A DNA stretch of 64,000 nt from Pararhodobacter oceanensis. GTDB lineage: Bacteria; Pseudomonadota; Alphaproteobacteria; Rhodobacterales; Rhodobacteraceae. The position numbers and the translations under genes were made by a program. Positions 1 through 8,273 of the stretch are shown piece after piece. The stretch is from positions 868,001 through 932,000 of the forward strand of contig NZ_QDKM01000001.1 of assembly GCF_003076755.1 (NCBI RefSeq), read 5' to 3'. Below the pieces are notes generated by a model. The model saw only the letters and a program-made list of their open reading frames with translations, was not told the DNA's origin and made no database searches. Position 1 is the first letter of the stretch. Each line of letters begins with the position of its first letter.

Positions 1-649
1 TCATCTCGCCGGTGCCCGGTTCGCACCGGCCGGGATTATCCGCGACCTGCACCTCGCCAATCCACGGCAGACAGGCTTTGGCCCAACGGATCACATCCCC
101 CTCGCCGATCTGCGTGTGATAAAGATCAAGGTTGATCCGCAACTGCGGGCGGTCAACCGCGGACACCAGCGACAGCACATCAGCCGTGCTGTTGAACGGG
201 CAGCCGGGATGTTCGCGCAGATTGAGGTTTTCGAGGGTGAAAATGACCCCCTCTTCCTCGGCCAGATCGCAAATCCGGTGCAGCGTATCCCGCGCCCGCA
301 GCCACATGCCCGGCGCCACATGCGCGATCTGCGGCACAGGGATACCGTGATCGCCAAGTCCGGTGCCATGCAGGTTCAACCGCTGCACCCCCAGCCGTTT
401 GCCGACCTGAACCGTCTCGCGCGCCGAGGCGAGCAGCAGCTCGGCCCCCGCCTCATCGGCAAGACGCCCCTCAAGATAGCCGTTCATGATGGTGAAACTG
501 GCGCCGGTGGCGGCCAGCGCGTCCAGATCCCACGTAGGCCAGTTCCACAGACCGACGCCAAAACCCATCTCGTGCAGCGCCGCCGCCCGCCAATGGATGG
601 GCCGGTCCTGCCAAAGCATTTCGGCACAGGCCGAGAGTTGAAAGCCCAT
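1..649 (-). CDS. hyi: Hydroxypyruvate isomerase-like TIM-barrel protein (3' end cut by window edge)
   Basis: The minus-strand frame reads without a stop from an ATG at 649 to the window edge, giving 216 residues of an unfinished protein. It starts MGFQLSACAEMLW and contains FTLENLNLREHPG, INLDLYHTQIGEGD and GEVQVADNPGRCEPGTGEM. These match the conserved core of the hydroxypyruvate isomerase (Hyi/OtnI) branch of xylose-isomerase-like TIM barrels, with one catalytic Glu visible in LEN; the second would lie past the edge. The family interconverts hydroxypyruvate with tartronate semialdehyde or isomerises related keto-sugar acids in the cytosol. It starts 2 nt after the Rieske gene and is the last visible gene of the operon, so it probably acts late in the same carbohydrate pathway. 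The family is clear; the exact substrate is inferred. Confidence 0.85.
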   Translation of the reverse strand, partial: MGFQLSACAEMLWQDRPIHWRAAALHEMGFGVGLWNWPTWDLDALAATGASFTIMNGYLEGRLADEAGAELLLASARETVQVGKRLGVQRLNLHGTGLGDHGIPVPQIAHVAPGMWLRARDTLHRICDLAEEEGVIFTLENLNLREHPGCPFNSTADVLSLVSAVDRPQLRINLDLYHTQIGEGDVIRWAKACLPWIGEVQVADNPGRCEPGTGEM

Positions 650-651
650 GG

Positions 652-963
652 TCAGATCTCCACGAAAACCCGGCCATTTTCGACCTTGGTTGGATATGTG
701 TGCAGGTTTTCACAGGCAGGCGGTGTCTCGACCTCACCATTGGTGCAGTCAAAGATCGAGGAATGCTTCGGGCATTCGATCGTTGCTTCGACCACCAGAC
801 CGTCGCTCAGATGCACGTCTTCATGGGTGCATAACCCGTCGGTGCAGTAATAGTTGTCTTCATGATCGCGCACGATGATGAAGGTCCGCGCGCCGTGGTC
901 GAAACGGATCACGTCTTCTTCGTCGATATCGGTGGTTGCGCAGGCGTCTACCCAATTGGCCAT
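652..963 (-). CDS. Rieske [2Fe-2S] ferredoxin, MocE-like
   Basis: This 103-residue protein is the size of a free-standing Rieske ferredoxin. The two cluster-binding loops are visible: C45-T-H47 in GLCTHEDVHLSDG and C64-P-K-H67 in IECPKHSSIFD. It has no signal peptide or membrane segment, so it should be a cytosolic electron carrier. Small Rieske ferredoxins of this kind pass electrons from a flavin reductase to an oxygenase; MocE of rhizopine catabolism is a relative. The oxygenase partner could be the di-iron membrane hydroxylase that opens the same operon (9337-10365). No ferredoxin reductase is seen in the window; it may lie beyond the left edge. The gene starts 10 nt downstream of the TIM-barrel gene. 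The fold is certain; the partner is inference. Confidence 0.92.
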   Translation of the reverse strand: MANWVDACATTDIDEEDVIRFDHGARTFIIVRDHEDNYYCTDGLCTHEDVHLSDGLVVEATIECPKHSSIFDCTNGEVETPPACENLHTYPTKVENGRVFVEI

Positions 964-973
964 TCTTGCCTCC

Positions 974-1933
974 TCAAATGTCTTGTGGCTTGTAATCAGC
1001 GGCGGCGGAGGGCATCACGCCCTGCAGAAGCGACACGGATTTCTCCAATCCTTCCAGCGAGTTGAGCAGAACGTCCTCATGCTCGATACTCAGCCATCCG
1101 TCATAGCCGCTCATCTTGAGGCGATAGCAGAACTGCCGCCACCATTCCTCGCCATGGCCGAACCCAAGGGTGATATAGGACCAACTGCGCGCCGGAATAT
1201 CCATCAGACTGCCGGTCTCGAGTAGGCTGGTCACCGCCTGCACGGGGGCATTCAACATCGTGTCCTTGGCGTGGACATGATAGATCGCCTCGCCCAGGGC
1301 TTCGGCGGCCAGCAGCGGATCGGCACCCATCCAGAACAGATGGCTGGGGTCAAGATTCGCCCCGATCACCGGCCCGACCGCCGCGCGCAGTTTCAGCAGC
1401 GACGGCACGTTGTAAACGCATTGATTGCCATGCAGCTCCAGCGCGATTTTCTCGACACCATGCGCTTTGGCAAAGGCGGCAATCTCGGTCCAGAAGGGGA
1501 TCAGTTTCTCGTGCCATTGATAGCGCAGGATCTCCTGCGTCTCCGGCGGCCAGCTGGAAACCACCCAGTTGGGCATCGTATCCTGTGCTGATCCGGCGGG
1601 CAGACCGGACATGCTGCAGACCGTTTTGATCCCCATCTCACCGGCCAGACGAATGGTTTTCTTCAGATCCTCGCCCTGTTTCAGGTCGGTCGGATGCAGC
1701 GGATTGCCATTGGCATTGAGACTGATGATCTCAAGCCCGCGGTCGGTGAATGCCTGCTGAAACGCCGCCTGCGCCGCCGGATTGCCCAGCAGATCGTCGA
1801 TTTTGCAATGCGGCGCGGTCGACCAGCCGCAGGTGTTGACCTCGACCCCCGAAACACCCATGCGGGCGGCGTGATCCAGCATTTCGGTGAATGACATCGC
1901 GCCAAGACTGTCGCTTACGAATCCAAGTTTCAT
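974..1933 (-). CDS. Sugar phosphate isomerase/epimerase-like TIM barrel (IolE/MocC type)
   Basis: This 319-residue cytosolic protein belongs to the AP-endonuclease-2/xylose-isomerase-like TIM-barrel family. Visible landmarks are SLNANGNPLHP near residue 75, LELHGNQCVYN (a metal-ligand Glu and a His), GANLDPSHLFWMG, YHVHAKDT and WLSIEHEDVLL near the C terminus. Together these supply the usual Glu-Asp-His-Glu metal site. Relatives include inosose dehydratase IolE and MocC of rhizopine catabolism. Its ATG overlaps the stop of the upstream Gfo/Idh dehydrogenase by 4 nt (ATGA), so the two are probably translationally coupled. A sensible reading is that the dehydrogenase makes a keto-sugar or inosose that this enzyme isomerises or dehydrates. 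The substrate cannot be fixed from sequence. Confidence 0.9.
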   Translation of the reverse strand: MKLGFVSDSLGAMSFTEMLDHAARMGVSGVEVNTCGWSTAPHCKIDDLLGNPAAQAAFQQAFTDRGLEIISLNANGNPLHPTDLKQGEDLKKTIRLAGEMGIKTVCSMSGLPAGSAQDTMPNWVVSSWPPETQEILRYQWHEKLIPFWTEIAAFAKAHGVEKIALELHGNQCVYNVPSLLKLRAAVGPVIGANLDPSHLFWMGADPLLAAEALGEAIYHVHAKDTMLNAPVQAVTSLLETGSLMDIPARSWSYITLGFGHGEEWWRQFCYRLKMSGYDGWLSIEHEDVLLNSLEGLEKSVSLLQGVMPSAAADYKPQDI

Positions 1934-2934
1934 CGGTAGAACTCCGGCATTGCAATCAGCTCGATCGGCTGTTTCATTCCTGTTTCAAGTGCTTTGACGC
2001 CGGCCTCGGCGGTGACCGCAGCGCAATATCCATCCCAGCAATCCGAGCCGGTTTCGGGGAAGGCGCCGGTCTCAACGAAAGTCAGAAACGCGCGGTTCTG
2101 GCGCACATAGGCCTCGTGATAGCGGCCCCGCCAATCCGCGTCATAGCGGGTGGCCGAGGCGAGCTTTATGTCGGTGCGGGTATAGGCGACATTGTTCATC
2201 GCAATCGCCCCCTGCTCGCCGACCAGCTCGGCGCGCAGGTCATAGCCATAGGCGGCGTTGTTATTGATCTCGATGGTGACCAGCTGGCCATCGGTGGTGT
2301 CCAAAACCATCACCACCGGCGCAACGCGCGCATCCGAACGCCTTGGCTGATGCACCGTGATCGACGCATATTCCGTGCCCAGCACATGGCGCACGACGTC
2401 AAACTCATGCGGCGCCGAGTTGGTAATCGCCATCGCACCGGTGAAATCCGACGCCGGCGTTTCCACGTTGCGGTGGAAATTATGCATCATCAACGCGCGA
2501 CCCAGCGTGCCATCGGTCAAGGCGCTGCGCATTTCCATATAAGAGCGGTCAAACCGGCGCATAAAGCCCAGCATGATGTGGCGCGCGCCCGCGGCCTGCT
2601 CGGCCTGCATGACCTCAAAGCACTCGGATGAGGCTTGCGACAGGGGCTTTTCGCACAGCGCCGGCTTGCGCGCGGCGATCGCGGCCTTGGACAGGGGCGC
2701 ATGGGTGAAATCCGGCGAGGCGATAATCACCGCATCCACATCGGCGCGCGCGATCACCGACTCGGGGTCGCTGGCAACATCGGCCGCCCCATGTGCATCA
2801 GCCACCGATTTCGCGCGCTCTGGGTCCAGATCGCAGACCAGTTGCAGACGGGCGCCGGGCATGTCTTCGGCGACGATCTTGGCGTGATCTGCGCCCATGA
2901 GGCCCGCACCAATGACGGCAATTCTTATAGTCAC
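1930..2934 (-). CDS. Gfo/Idh/MocA family NAD(P)-dependent dehydrogenase (inositol dehydrogenase-like)
   Basis: The 334-residue protein has the family's two domains. An N-terminal Rossmann fold carries GAGLMG at 9-14 and the CEKPLS loop with catalytic Lys96. A C-terminal alpha/beta domain carries PHEFDVVRH, whose Asp179 and His183 sit where inositol dehydrogenase IolG keeps its catalytic Asp and His. Such enzymes oxidise one hydroxyl of a cyclitol or sugar to a ketone in the cytosol. Lying between a sugar ABC importer and an IolE/MocC-like TIM barrel, it is the likely first catabolic enzyme after uptake. MocA of rhizopine catabolism and IolG are plausible functional analogues; substrate choice is inference. 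A terminator-like hairpin (2946-2973) separates it from the transporter genes, which may lower its expression relative to them. Confidence 0.92.
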   Translation of the reverse strand: MTIRIAVIGAGLMGADHAKIVAEDMPGARLQLVCDLDPERAKSVADAHGAADVASDPESVIARADVDAVIIASPDFTHAPLSKAAIAARKPALCEKPLSQASSECFEVMQAEQAAGARHIMLGFMRRFDRSYMEMRSALTDGTLGRALMMHNFHRNVETPASDFTGAMAITNSAPHEFDVVRHVLGTEYASITVHQPRRSDARVAPVVMVLDTTDGQLVTIEINNNAAYGYDLRAELVGEQGAIAMNNVAYTRTDIKLASATRYDADWRGRYHEAYVRQNRAFLTFVETGAFPETGSDCWDGYCAAVTAEAGVKALETGMKQPIELIAMPEFYR

Positions 2935-2945
2935 GGCAGTCTCCG

Positions 2946-2973
2946 AAAAGGCGGACCGGCTTGAAGCCGTCCG
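2946..2973 (-). terminator. Intercistronic hairpin with U tract (attenuator)
   Basis: On the minus strand CGGAC-GGCT pairs with AGCC-G-GTCCG, one base bulged, followed by CCTTTTC. It lies between the ATPase stop and the Gfo/Idh dehydrogenase start. It looks like a leaky intrinsic terminator dividing the transport and enzyme halves of the operon. Confidence 0.5.
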
Positions 2974-3020
2974 TTACCAAGGGGGTTGCAAGGGGGGGCG
3001 AGCAGTTGCCCGACCCAAGA

Positions 3021-3845
3021 TTAGTGTGCAGGTTCAGGTGGTTGCCCGTCATGGGCCTCCATATAGCCTTCGATATTGGCCTCCAGATCGGCCATCGACT
3101 CGCCACCGGCCATCAGGTCGGCGATTTCCTCGCGGCTCTTCTCGCCAGCGCGGAAATCAGCGGCAATGGCGCCGCGGATCAGAACCGCAAAGTGATCGCC
3201 GACGGCCATTGCATGCATCACCTGATGGGTGATGAAAATCACCGCCAGCCCGCGCCGCTTGGCTTCATTCACGATGCGCAACACATGGGCGGCCTGTTTG
3301 ACACCCAGCGCCGCCGTCGGCTCGTCAAGGATCAGGACCCGGGCGCCGAAATGCACCGCGCGGGCGATGGCAAGGGACTGGCGCTCGCCCCCCGACAGGC
3401 CGCCAACAAGCCGGTCCCCATCGGTGATCCGCGTGATGCCAAAGTTCTGCACCGCCTCCACCGCAATCGCATTGGCCTTTTCGCGGTCATAGATCTTGAA
3501 CGGGCCGTAGCCTTTGGTCGGCTCTTGACCCACAAAGAAATTGCGCCCCACCGACATCAGCGGATAGGTGCCGCCGAATTGATGCACCGTGGCAATACCG
3601 GCATTCTGGGCATCGCTTGGTCGGGTGAAATTGACCGGCTTTCCGTCCATATACATCTCGCCGCGGGTCGGCTGGAACACCCCCGAAAGCGTCTTGATCA
3701 GGGTGGATTTCCCCGCGCCATTATCGCCCAGAAGACAGAGAACCTCGCCCTCTTTCACCTTCAGGCTGATGCTATGCAAAACATCGATGGGGCCAAAGCT
3801 CTTGTCGACTTTGCGCATTTCTAGAACAGCTGTATTGTCTGACAT
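3021..3845 (-). CDS. Sugar ABC transporter, single-domain ATP-binding protein
   Basis: This 274-residue cytosolic ATPase has Walker [10 protein letters not shown] (40-48), Q-loop Gln89, signature LSGGE (150-154), Walker B LILDEP (171-176) and switch His207. It belongs to the CUT2/ribose-type group but contains only one nucleotide-binding domain, like FrcA, whereas RbsA/MglA fuse two. It should therefore work as a homodimer under a pair of permeases. It is the only ATPase in an operon with three permeases and two binding proteins, so it probably energises more than one membrane complex. Start is the ATG 9 nt after the upstream permease stop. CUT2 importers carry pentoses, hexoses or cyclitols; which one is carried here is not visible. 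Confidence 0.94.
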   Translation of the reverse strand: MSDNTAVLEMRKVDKSFGPIDVLHSISLKVKEGEVLCLLGDNGAGKSTLIKTLSGVFQPTRGEMYMDGKPVNFTRPSDAQNAGIATVHQFGGTYPLMSVGRNFFVGQEPTKGYGPFKIYDREKANAIAVEAVQNFGITRITDGDRLVGGLSGGERQSLAIARAVHFGARVLILDEPTAALGVKQAAHVLRIVNEAKRRGLAVIFITHQVMHAMAVGDHFAVLIRGAIAADFRAGEKSREEIADLMAGGESMADLEANIEGYMEAHDGQPPEPAH

Positions 3846-3854
3846 GATGTGCCT

Positions 3855-4937
3855 TCACTTTTTCTTTGTGGTCGCCGCAGAGGTCGCCAGGTTTCGCAGG
3901 GTGTCATTCATCAGCACTGCAACCAGCAGCAAGGAGCCGATGAAGAGCATGTTCAGGTCTTTGTCGAAGGCGGTGAAGTTGATCCCCTGAAACACGATCC
4001 CGAAGGTCAATGTTCCGAAAACCACGCCGAGGACGGTGCCAAAGCCCCCGGTGAGCAGCACGCCACCGACAACCACGCAGATGATGGTGTTGAAAATCAT
4101 CCCGAATTGCGTGGTGGTGCTGGCCGTATTCGCCAAGACCGCCTCGGTCATGCCGACCAGCGCCGCCGCCATTGCCGACAGGATAAACAGCGCGATCTTC
4201 AGTTTTGCGGTCGGGATACCGGCATTTCGCGCGCTCTCCTGATCGCCGCCCATCGCGAAAATCCAGTTCCCCCAATGCGACACATGCAAGACATAGAAAC
4301 CGGCAATCGCCACGGCGATCCAGATGAAGAACGAGCTTTGCAAACTGCGGAAAACGGTGATCGCAGTCTCGCCCTCGCCGAGGATCAGCGAGTGGTAGTC
4401 ACCGAAGATGAACTCAGAAACCACCCCGGCATCTTGCAGGCTGTGCTGCGTCGTGCCGGCAACCTGTTTGCTGACATAGGCGTTGAGCCCGGCGACGACA
4501 AAAAGCGTCGCCAGCGTCACGATAAACGAGGGCACTTGCGTGCGGGTCACAAGCATACCGTTCACCCAACCGATAGCGGCGGCGAAGCCGAAGCTGATGG
4601 CGACGCCAAGCCAGATATTGAGCCCGAAGGTTTCAACCGACATCGCCAGCACGATGCCACCGGCGGGGATCAGCGCCCCGACCGAGATATCCAGCTCTCC
4701 GGCAATCATCAAAAACCCGATCGGGATGGCGATAATGCCGACTTTCGAGGCGAAATTCAGCCAGGTCGATGCCCCCAGCGCCGTCATAAAGTTCCTGTCG
4801 AGGCCGAAATAGCCAAAGAAAACAAGAATGAGGACAAAGGCCGCCGCCGCTCCTGCTTCTGGCCGTCGCAAGGGTCCAAGAAAGGAAATACTTCGTTTCT
4901 CTTTTGTCGAACTAATGTCGACCGGTGCATCAACCAT
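3855..4937 (-). CDS. Sugar ABC transporter permease (third permease of the operon)
   Basis: This inner-membrane permease of the branched-chain/ribose type (BPD_transp_2) has about 360 residues. Hydrophobic segments run throughout, and it carries the hallmark loops IAGELDISVGALIPAGG and GGDQESARNAGIPTAKL, the second being the ATPase-contact region. I start it at the ATG at 4937 (MVDAPVD), which has AAGGAAG 10 nt upstream, rather than the in-frame TTG at 4955. It is paralogous to the permeases at 6049-7092 and 7104-8123. It sits directly before the ATPase and after the second binding protein, so binding protein 2, this permease and the ATPase could form one complete importer. Confidence 0.93.
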   Translation of the reverse strand: MVDAPVDISSTKEKRSISFLGPLRRPEAGAAAAFVLILVFFGYFGLDRNFMTALGASTWLNFASKVGIIAIPIGFLMIAGELDISVGALIPAGGIVLAMSVETFGLNIWLGVAISFGFAAAIGWVNGMLVTRTQVPSFIVTLATLFVVAGLNAYVSKQVAGTTQHSLQDAGVVSEFIFGDYHSLILGEGETAITVFRSLQSSFFIWIAVAIAGFYVLHVSHWGNWIFAMGGDQESARNAGIPTAKLKIALFILSAMAAALVGMTEAVLANTASTTTQFGMIFNTIICVVVGGVLLTGGFGTVLGVVFGTLTFGIVFQGINFTAFDKDLNMLFIGSLLLVAVLMNDTLRNLATSAATTKKK

Positions 4938-5005
4938 GATCCTATCTTCCTTCAAATGAGCTTGGGTTGCCCGCTTTGCCTATCGATGTGGGGTTCGTTG
5001 CAGCG

Positions 5006-5037
5006 CCGGTTGCGGCCAATGATCAGGCCGCAACCGG
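5006..5037 (-). other. Perfect 12-bp inverted repeat after the second binding-protein gene
   Basis: CCGGTTGCGGCC at 5006-5017 pairs perfectly with GGCCGCAACCGG at 5026-5037 around an 8-nt loop, a few bases after the binding-protein stop. No U tract follows. It is most simply an RNA-stabilising hairpin protecting the 3' end of the abundant binding-protein message. Confidence 0.7.
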
Positions 5038-5044
5038 GGCTGGT

Positions 5045-5998
5045 TTAGCGCGCGCCGAGCGCGGCACCGGCACGAACCGCCTCGACATTCGCGGCATCAA
5101 TGATCACCGGACCGGTCAAAACCGGATCCGTCGCGATCTCGGTGCCGAACCGCAGATGCGCAAACAGCATCGAGGTCGCAAGAAACCCCTGCAAATAGGG
5201 CTGTTGGTCGATGGCCATGGTTTGCGTGCCAGCGGCGATGCGATCCAGCGACGCGGGGCTGATGTCAAAGGCCCCGATCATCAGGTCAACGCCGGTTTGC
5301 TCAACGGCATTCGCCGCTGCCGCCGCGCCAAACTCGGCGCAAGAAATCAGCGCGTCGATAGAGCTGTCGCCGATCAACTCGGCCTTGATGACCTCGGCAG
5401 TGCCGGTCACATCGCCGTCAAGATTGGCCGGGGTGTTAAGGATCGTCACCCGCGCGCCGACCTCGGTCGCCCCGTCGGTGACACCGCGGCAACGCTCTTC
5501 TAGGTTGATCGCGCCCGGGATCTGGATGTGGCAGACAATATGCGTCGCGCCCTGTTCGGCCATATACCGACCGCCGCCATAGCCCGAGTGGTATTCGTCC
5601 GAGCCAAAGTAATTCACCGCGCCGATCTCGGCCTGCACCGGCAGACCGGCGTTATATTGCATGATGACAATCCCCTCGTCGCGGGCCACCTGCAGCGCCG
5701 GGATCTGTGCTTCGGGCACCCAGACCGGGATCGCAATCCCGTCAACGCCCTGAGCAATCGCCTGATTGATCAGCGTGACCAGATCGGGGCCGAAGTTCTC
5801 GTAATTCTGGGTGCGCAGATATTGGACCGTGCCGCCATTGGCCTCGACCATATGGGTCGCGTCATCCACGCCCCTTTTGATCTTATCCATGAATGCGTCT
5901 TCGATCGACCCTGCGATCACTGCGATATCCTGCGCATAGGCACCACTCGCCATAAGCGCTGCCACCGCCGCCGCCGCGATGTGTTTAGTGACGTTCAT
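5045..5998 (-). CDS. Sugar ABC transporter periplasmic substrate-binding protein 2
   Basis: About 317 residues with a Sec signal peptide (MNVTKHIAAAAVAALMASGAYAQ) and a periplasmic sugar-binding fold (Peripla_BP_4, ribose/LacI type). I use the ATG at 5998 because GGGAGGATATCAAG precedes it; a longer open frame to 6103 would bury the signal peptide. Motifs include YENFGPDLVTLINQAIAQG, PVWVPEAQ and AIDQQPYLQGFLAT, the last being a conserved hinge/ligand segment of this family. It is clearly paralogous to the binding protein at 8274-9251 (same NYxNxGPD and WVPEA motifs). Two receptors in one operon suggest two related ligands or two affinity ranges. A strong hairpin follows its stop. Confidence 0.94.
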   Translation of the reverse strand: MNVTKHIAAAAVAALMASGAYAQDIAVIAGSIEDAFMDKIKRGVDDATHMVEANGGTVQYLRTQNYENFGPDLVTLINQAIAQGVDGIAIPVWVPEAQIPALQVARDEGIVIMQYNAGLPVQAEIGAVNYFGSDEYHSGYGGGRYMAEQGATHIVCHIQIPGAINLEERCRGVTDGATEVGARVTILNTPANLDGDVTGTAEVIKAELIGDSSIDALISCAEFGAAAAANAVEQTGVDLMIGAFDISPASLDRIAAGTQTMAIDQQPYLQGFLATSMLFAHLRFGTEIATDPVLTGPVIIDAANVEAVRAGAALGAR

Positions 5999-6048
5999 CT
6001 TGATATCCTCCCTGATTGACCTGCCGGATGTGACGGGCCCACTCCTCG

Positions 6049-7092
6049 TTACGTCTTTGGCTCTTTGGCCGCCGCCTGAGGCGAATTGTCTTTGGATTTC
6101 CATGGTCTTCCGGCGGCTGAACTCAGCGCCAGCTTTTTGAAATTCTCATTCATCGCCACCGCCAGCAGCAGCATCACGCCGATGATCAGATTGGACCAAT
6201 TGCGATCAATCGCGGTGAAATCGATGCCCTTATTGACGATCGCAAAGGTCAGGGTGCCGACAAAAACACCGGGAACCGATCCGAAACCACCGGTCAAAAT
6301 CACGCCGCCCACAACGACGCTGACGATGATGTTGAAAATATCGTTCATCCCGCCCGAGACCTGCGCCGAGTTGAACAATATCGCGTGGCACATGCCGACG
6401 AATGAGGCAGAGGTGGCGGTCAGGATGAACAGCAAGATGGTCATGCGATCCACCGGCACACCCGCATTGCGCGCACTTTCCTTGTCTCCGCCCATGGCGA
6501 AGATCCAGTTTCCGTATTTGCTGTAATGAAGGACGAACCAGAACACGGCGGCGAATATGATCCACCAGATGATCACCACTTGATGGCTGCCGCCGAAAAT
6601 GAACTGGCCAAACATGAACTTGGCCCACTCCGGCGCCGCCAAGGGGACAGAGGCGCTGCCGGTCAACAGCTTGGAACCCGCCAGCACCACACCCTGCATC
6701 GCGACCAGCGTGGCCAGTGTGATGATCAGGGTCGGCACATTCGTGCGCACCGCCAGAATGCCATTGATCGCGCCAATAACCACGCCCAGCGCCAAGGCCC
6801 CGAGGATGCCAAAGACCATCGGAAGCTCGTAATAGCCGGTGATGATGGCGGTCGACATTGCCCCCGCCGGGATCATCGCACCGATGGAAATGTCGATCTC
6901 GCCCGAGATCATCAACAGCCCGACAGGGATGGCGACAATGCCGATCCGCGCCGCATAATTGACCCAGCTGGCCGCCCCGATCAATTGCCCGAAGTCCACG
7001 CCGCCGATGACCACATAGAAAGCCAGAACGCCGATCAGGCTTAACACGGATGCGGATGCGGGCCGCCGAAGCAGTATTGAGACTATTTTCAT
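6049..7092 (-). CDS. Sugar ABC transporter permease (second permease of the operon)
   Basis: About 347 residues, multi-spanning, of the ribose-type permease family. Conserved stretches are ISGEIDISIGAMIPAGA and MGGDKESARNAGVPVDRM. The chosen ATG at 7092 (MKIVSILLRRPAS) has GAAGG upstream and follows the previous permease by 11 nt; the open frame extends upstream as low-complexity Arg-rich sequence that is out of character. It probably pairs with the permease at 7104-8123 as a heterodimer because the two genes are adjacent and tightly spaced. The C-terminal tail (KSKDNSPQAAAKEPKT) is charged and cytosolic. Confidence 0.92.
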   Translation of the reverse strand: MKIVSILLRRPASASVLSLIGVLAFYVVIGGVDFGQLIGAASWVNYAARIGIVAIPVGLLMISGEIDISIGAMIPAGAMSTAIITGYYELPMVFGILGALALGVVIGAINGILAVRTNVPTLIITLATLVAMQGVVLAGSKLLTGSASVPLAAPEWAKFMFGQFIFGGSHQVVIIWWIIFAAVFWFVLHYSKYGNWIFAMGGDKESARNAGVPVDRMTILLFILTATSASFVGMCHAILFNSAQVSGGMNDIFNIIVSVVVGGVILTGGFGSVPGVFVGTLTFAIVNKGIDFTAIDRNWSNLIIGVMLLLAVAMNENFKKLALSSAAGRPWKSKDNSPQAAAKEPKT

Positions 7093-7103
7093 TCCCGTCA
7101 CCT

Positions 7104-8123
7104 TCACGATTTCTTCGCCGCGACACGCATCGCGAGTGCACGGAAGCTGTCGTTGGACAGAACGGCGGCCAGCAGCAGCGCGCCAACAATGATCGAGCCG
7201 ACATTGGGATCGAGCGCGGCGAAAAAGACGCCTTGGTTCACCACCGCAAAGGTCATCGTGCCCAGCAGAATACCGATGATCGACCCGGCGCCGCCGTTCA
7301 GCAAAACGCCCCCGATGACGGCGCACATGATCGAATTGAAGATAAAGGCCTGCCCGCCCGCGACCTGCGCCTGCTGATAGGTCATCACCTGCGCCACGCC
7401 GACAAAAGCCGCACAAAAGCCCGACGCCATAAACAGGCCGATGGTTACTTTCGCGGTCGGGATCCCCGCATTGCGCGCGCTTTCACGGTCGCCGCCAATG
7501 GCCAGAATCCAGTTCCCGACCGGCGAGATATGCAGGATGTAAAAGAACACGGCAGCAAAGCCGATCCACCACAGGATGGCGACATTGAACATACCGTTGA
7601 TAAACTGCCCCAGCAGCGCCTTGGTGGTCGGATCAGGCACATAGGACACGCTGGTCGATCCCTTGATCAACACCGCAGTGCCCAGCGTCAGCCCCATGAC
7701 CGCGAACATGACGCCGATGGTGACGATCAGTGACGGAATACTGGTGCGGGTGACCAGCAGGCCGTTCACAAACCCGATTGCCAGCCCGACACCCAGCCCC
7801 CCAGCGATGCCGATAAAGGCGGGCAAATCATAATGGCCGGACAACATCGCCGCGGTCATGGATGAGGCTGGCACCACCGAGCCGACCGAGAAGTCGAACT
7901 CGCCCGAGATCATCAACAGCCCCACCGGCAAGGCAATAATGCCCACCTCCGCCGCGATATTGAGCCAACTGGACCAGCCCGGAGCGCCGATGAATACCGG
8001 GCCGCCAAGGCTGGCGAAAAAGGCAAAGACGACCACAAAGCCAATCAACGATCCCGTTTCGGGCCGTCTGGCAAACGTAGCAAGCGCCGAGTGTTTTCCC
8101 GAAGTCCGATGAGACGTTGGCAT
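7104..8123 (-). CDS. Sugar ABC transporter permease (first permease of the operon)
   Basis: Inner-membrane permease of about 339 residues. Signature segments are ISGEFDFSVGSVVPASS, IGGDRESARNAGIPTAKVT and GGVLLNGGAGSIIG. I prefer the ATG at 8123 (MPTSHRT) because AAGGA lies 8-9 nt upstream; the ATG at 8132 (MDQMPTSH) is possible but has no well-spaced ribosome-binding site. It follows binding protein 1 after 150 nt that hold a bulged hairpin (8145-8169). Together with the next permease and the shared ATPase it would form the channel served by binding protein 1. Confidence 0.91.
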   Translation of the reverse strand: MPTSHRTSGKHSALATFARRPETGSLIGFVVVFAFFASLGGPVFIGAPGWSSWLNIAAEVGIIALPVGLLMISGEFDFSVGSVVPASSMTAAMLSGHYDLPAFIGIAGGLGVGLAIGFVNGLLVTRTSIPSLIVTIGVMFAVMGLTLGTAVLIKGSTSVSYVPDPTTKALLGQFINGMFNVAILWWIGFAAVFFYILHISPVGNWILAIGGDRESARNAGIPTAKVTIGLFMASGFCAAFVGVAQVMTYQQAQVAGGQAFIFNSIMCAVIGGVLLNGGAGSIIGILLGTMTFAVVNQGVFFAALDPNVGSIIVGALLLAAVLSNDSFRALAMRVAAKKS

Positions 8124-8144
8124 CTGATCCATCCTTTTTGGTCC

Positions 8145-8169
8145 GCCTTGCAGGACATCGTCCCAAGGC
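8145..8169 (-). other. Bulged hairpin between binding protein 1 and permease 1
   Basis: GCCTTG and CAAGGC flank GGAC/GTCC, giving a 10-bp stem with a 2-nt bulge and a 3-nt loop, ending about 20 nt before the permease start. It fits a processing or stability element, or a brake on permease translation. Confidence 0.45.
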
Positions 8170-8273
8170 AACCGAGCACATCGATTGAAGGTTGATTTGC
8201 GGGGCGGTGATCGGGGTGTCCCTGCGCTCGTGACCGACCGGTCTGTCCGGCCACAATCGCAGTGAGCCCCCCC

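Noticed and set aside
8216-8240. Near-palindrome around GACCGACCGGTCTGTC after binding protein 1
   Set aside because: Two mismatches in a GC-rich setting and no link to a start or stop; the hairpin at 8145-8169 is the better element.
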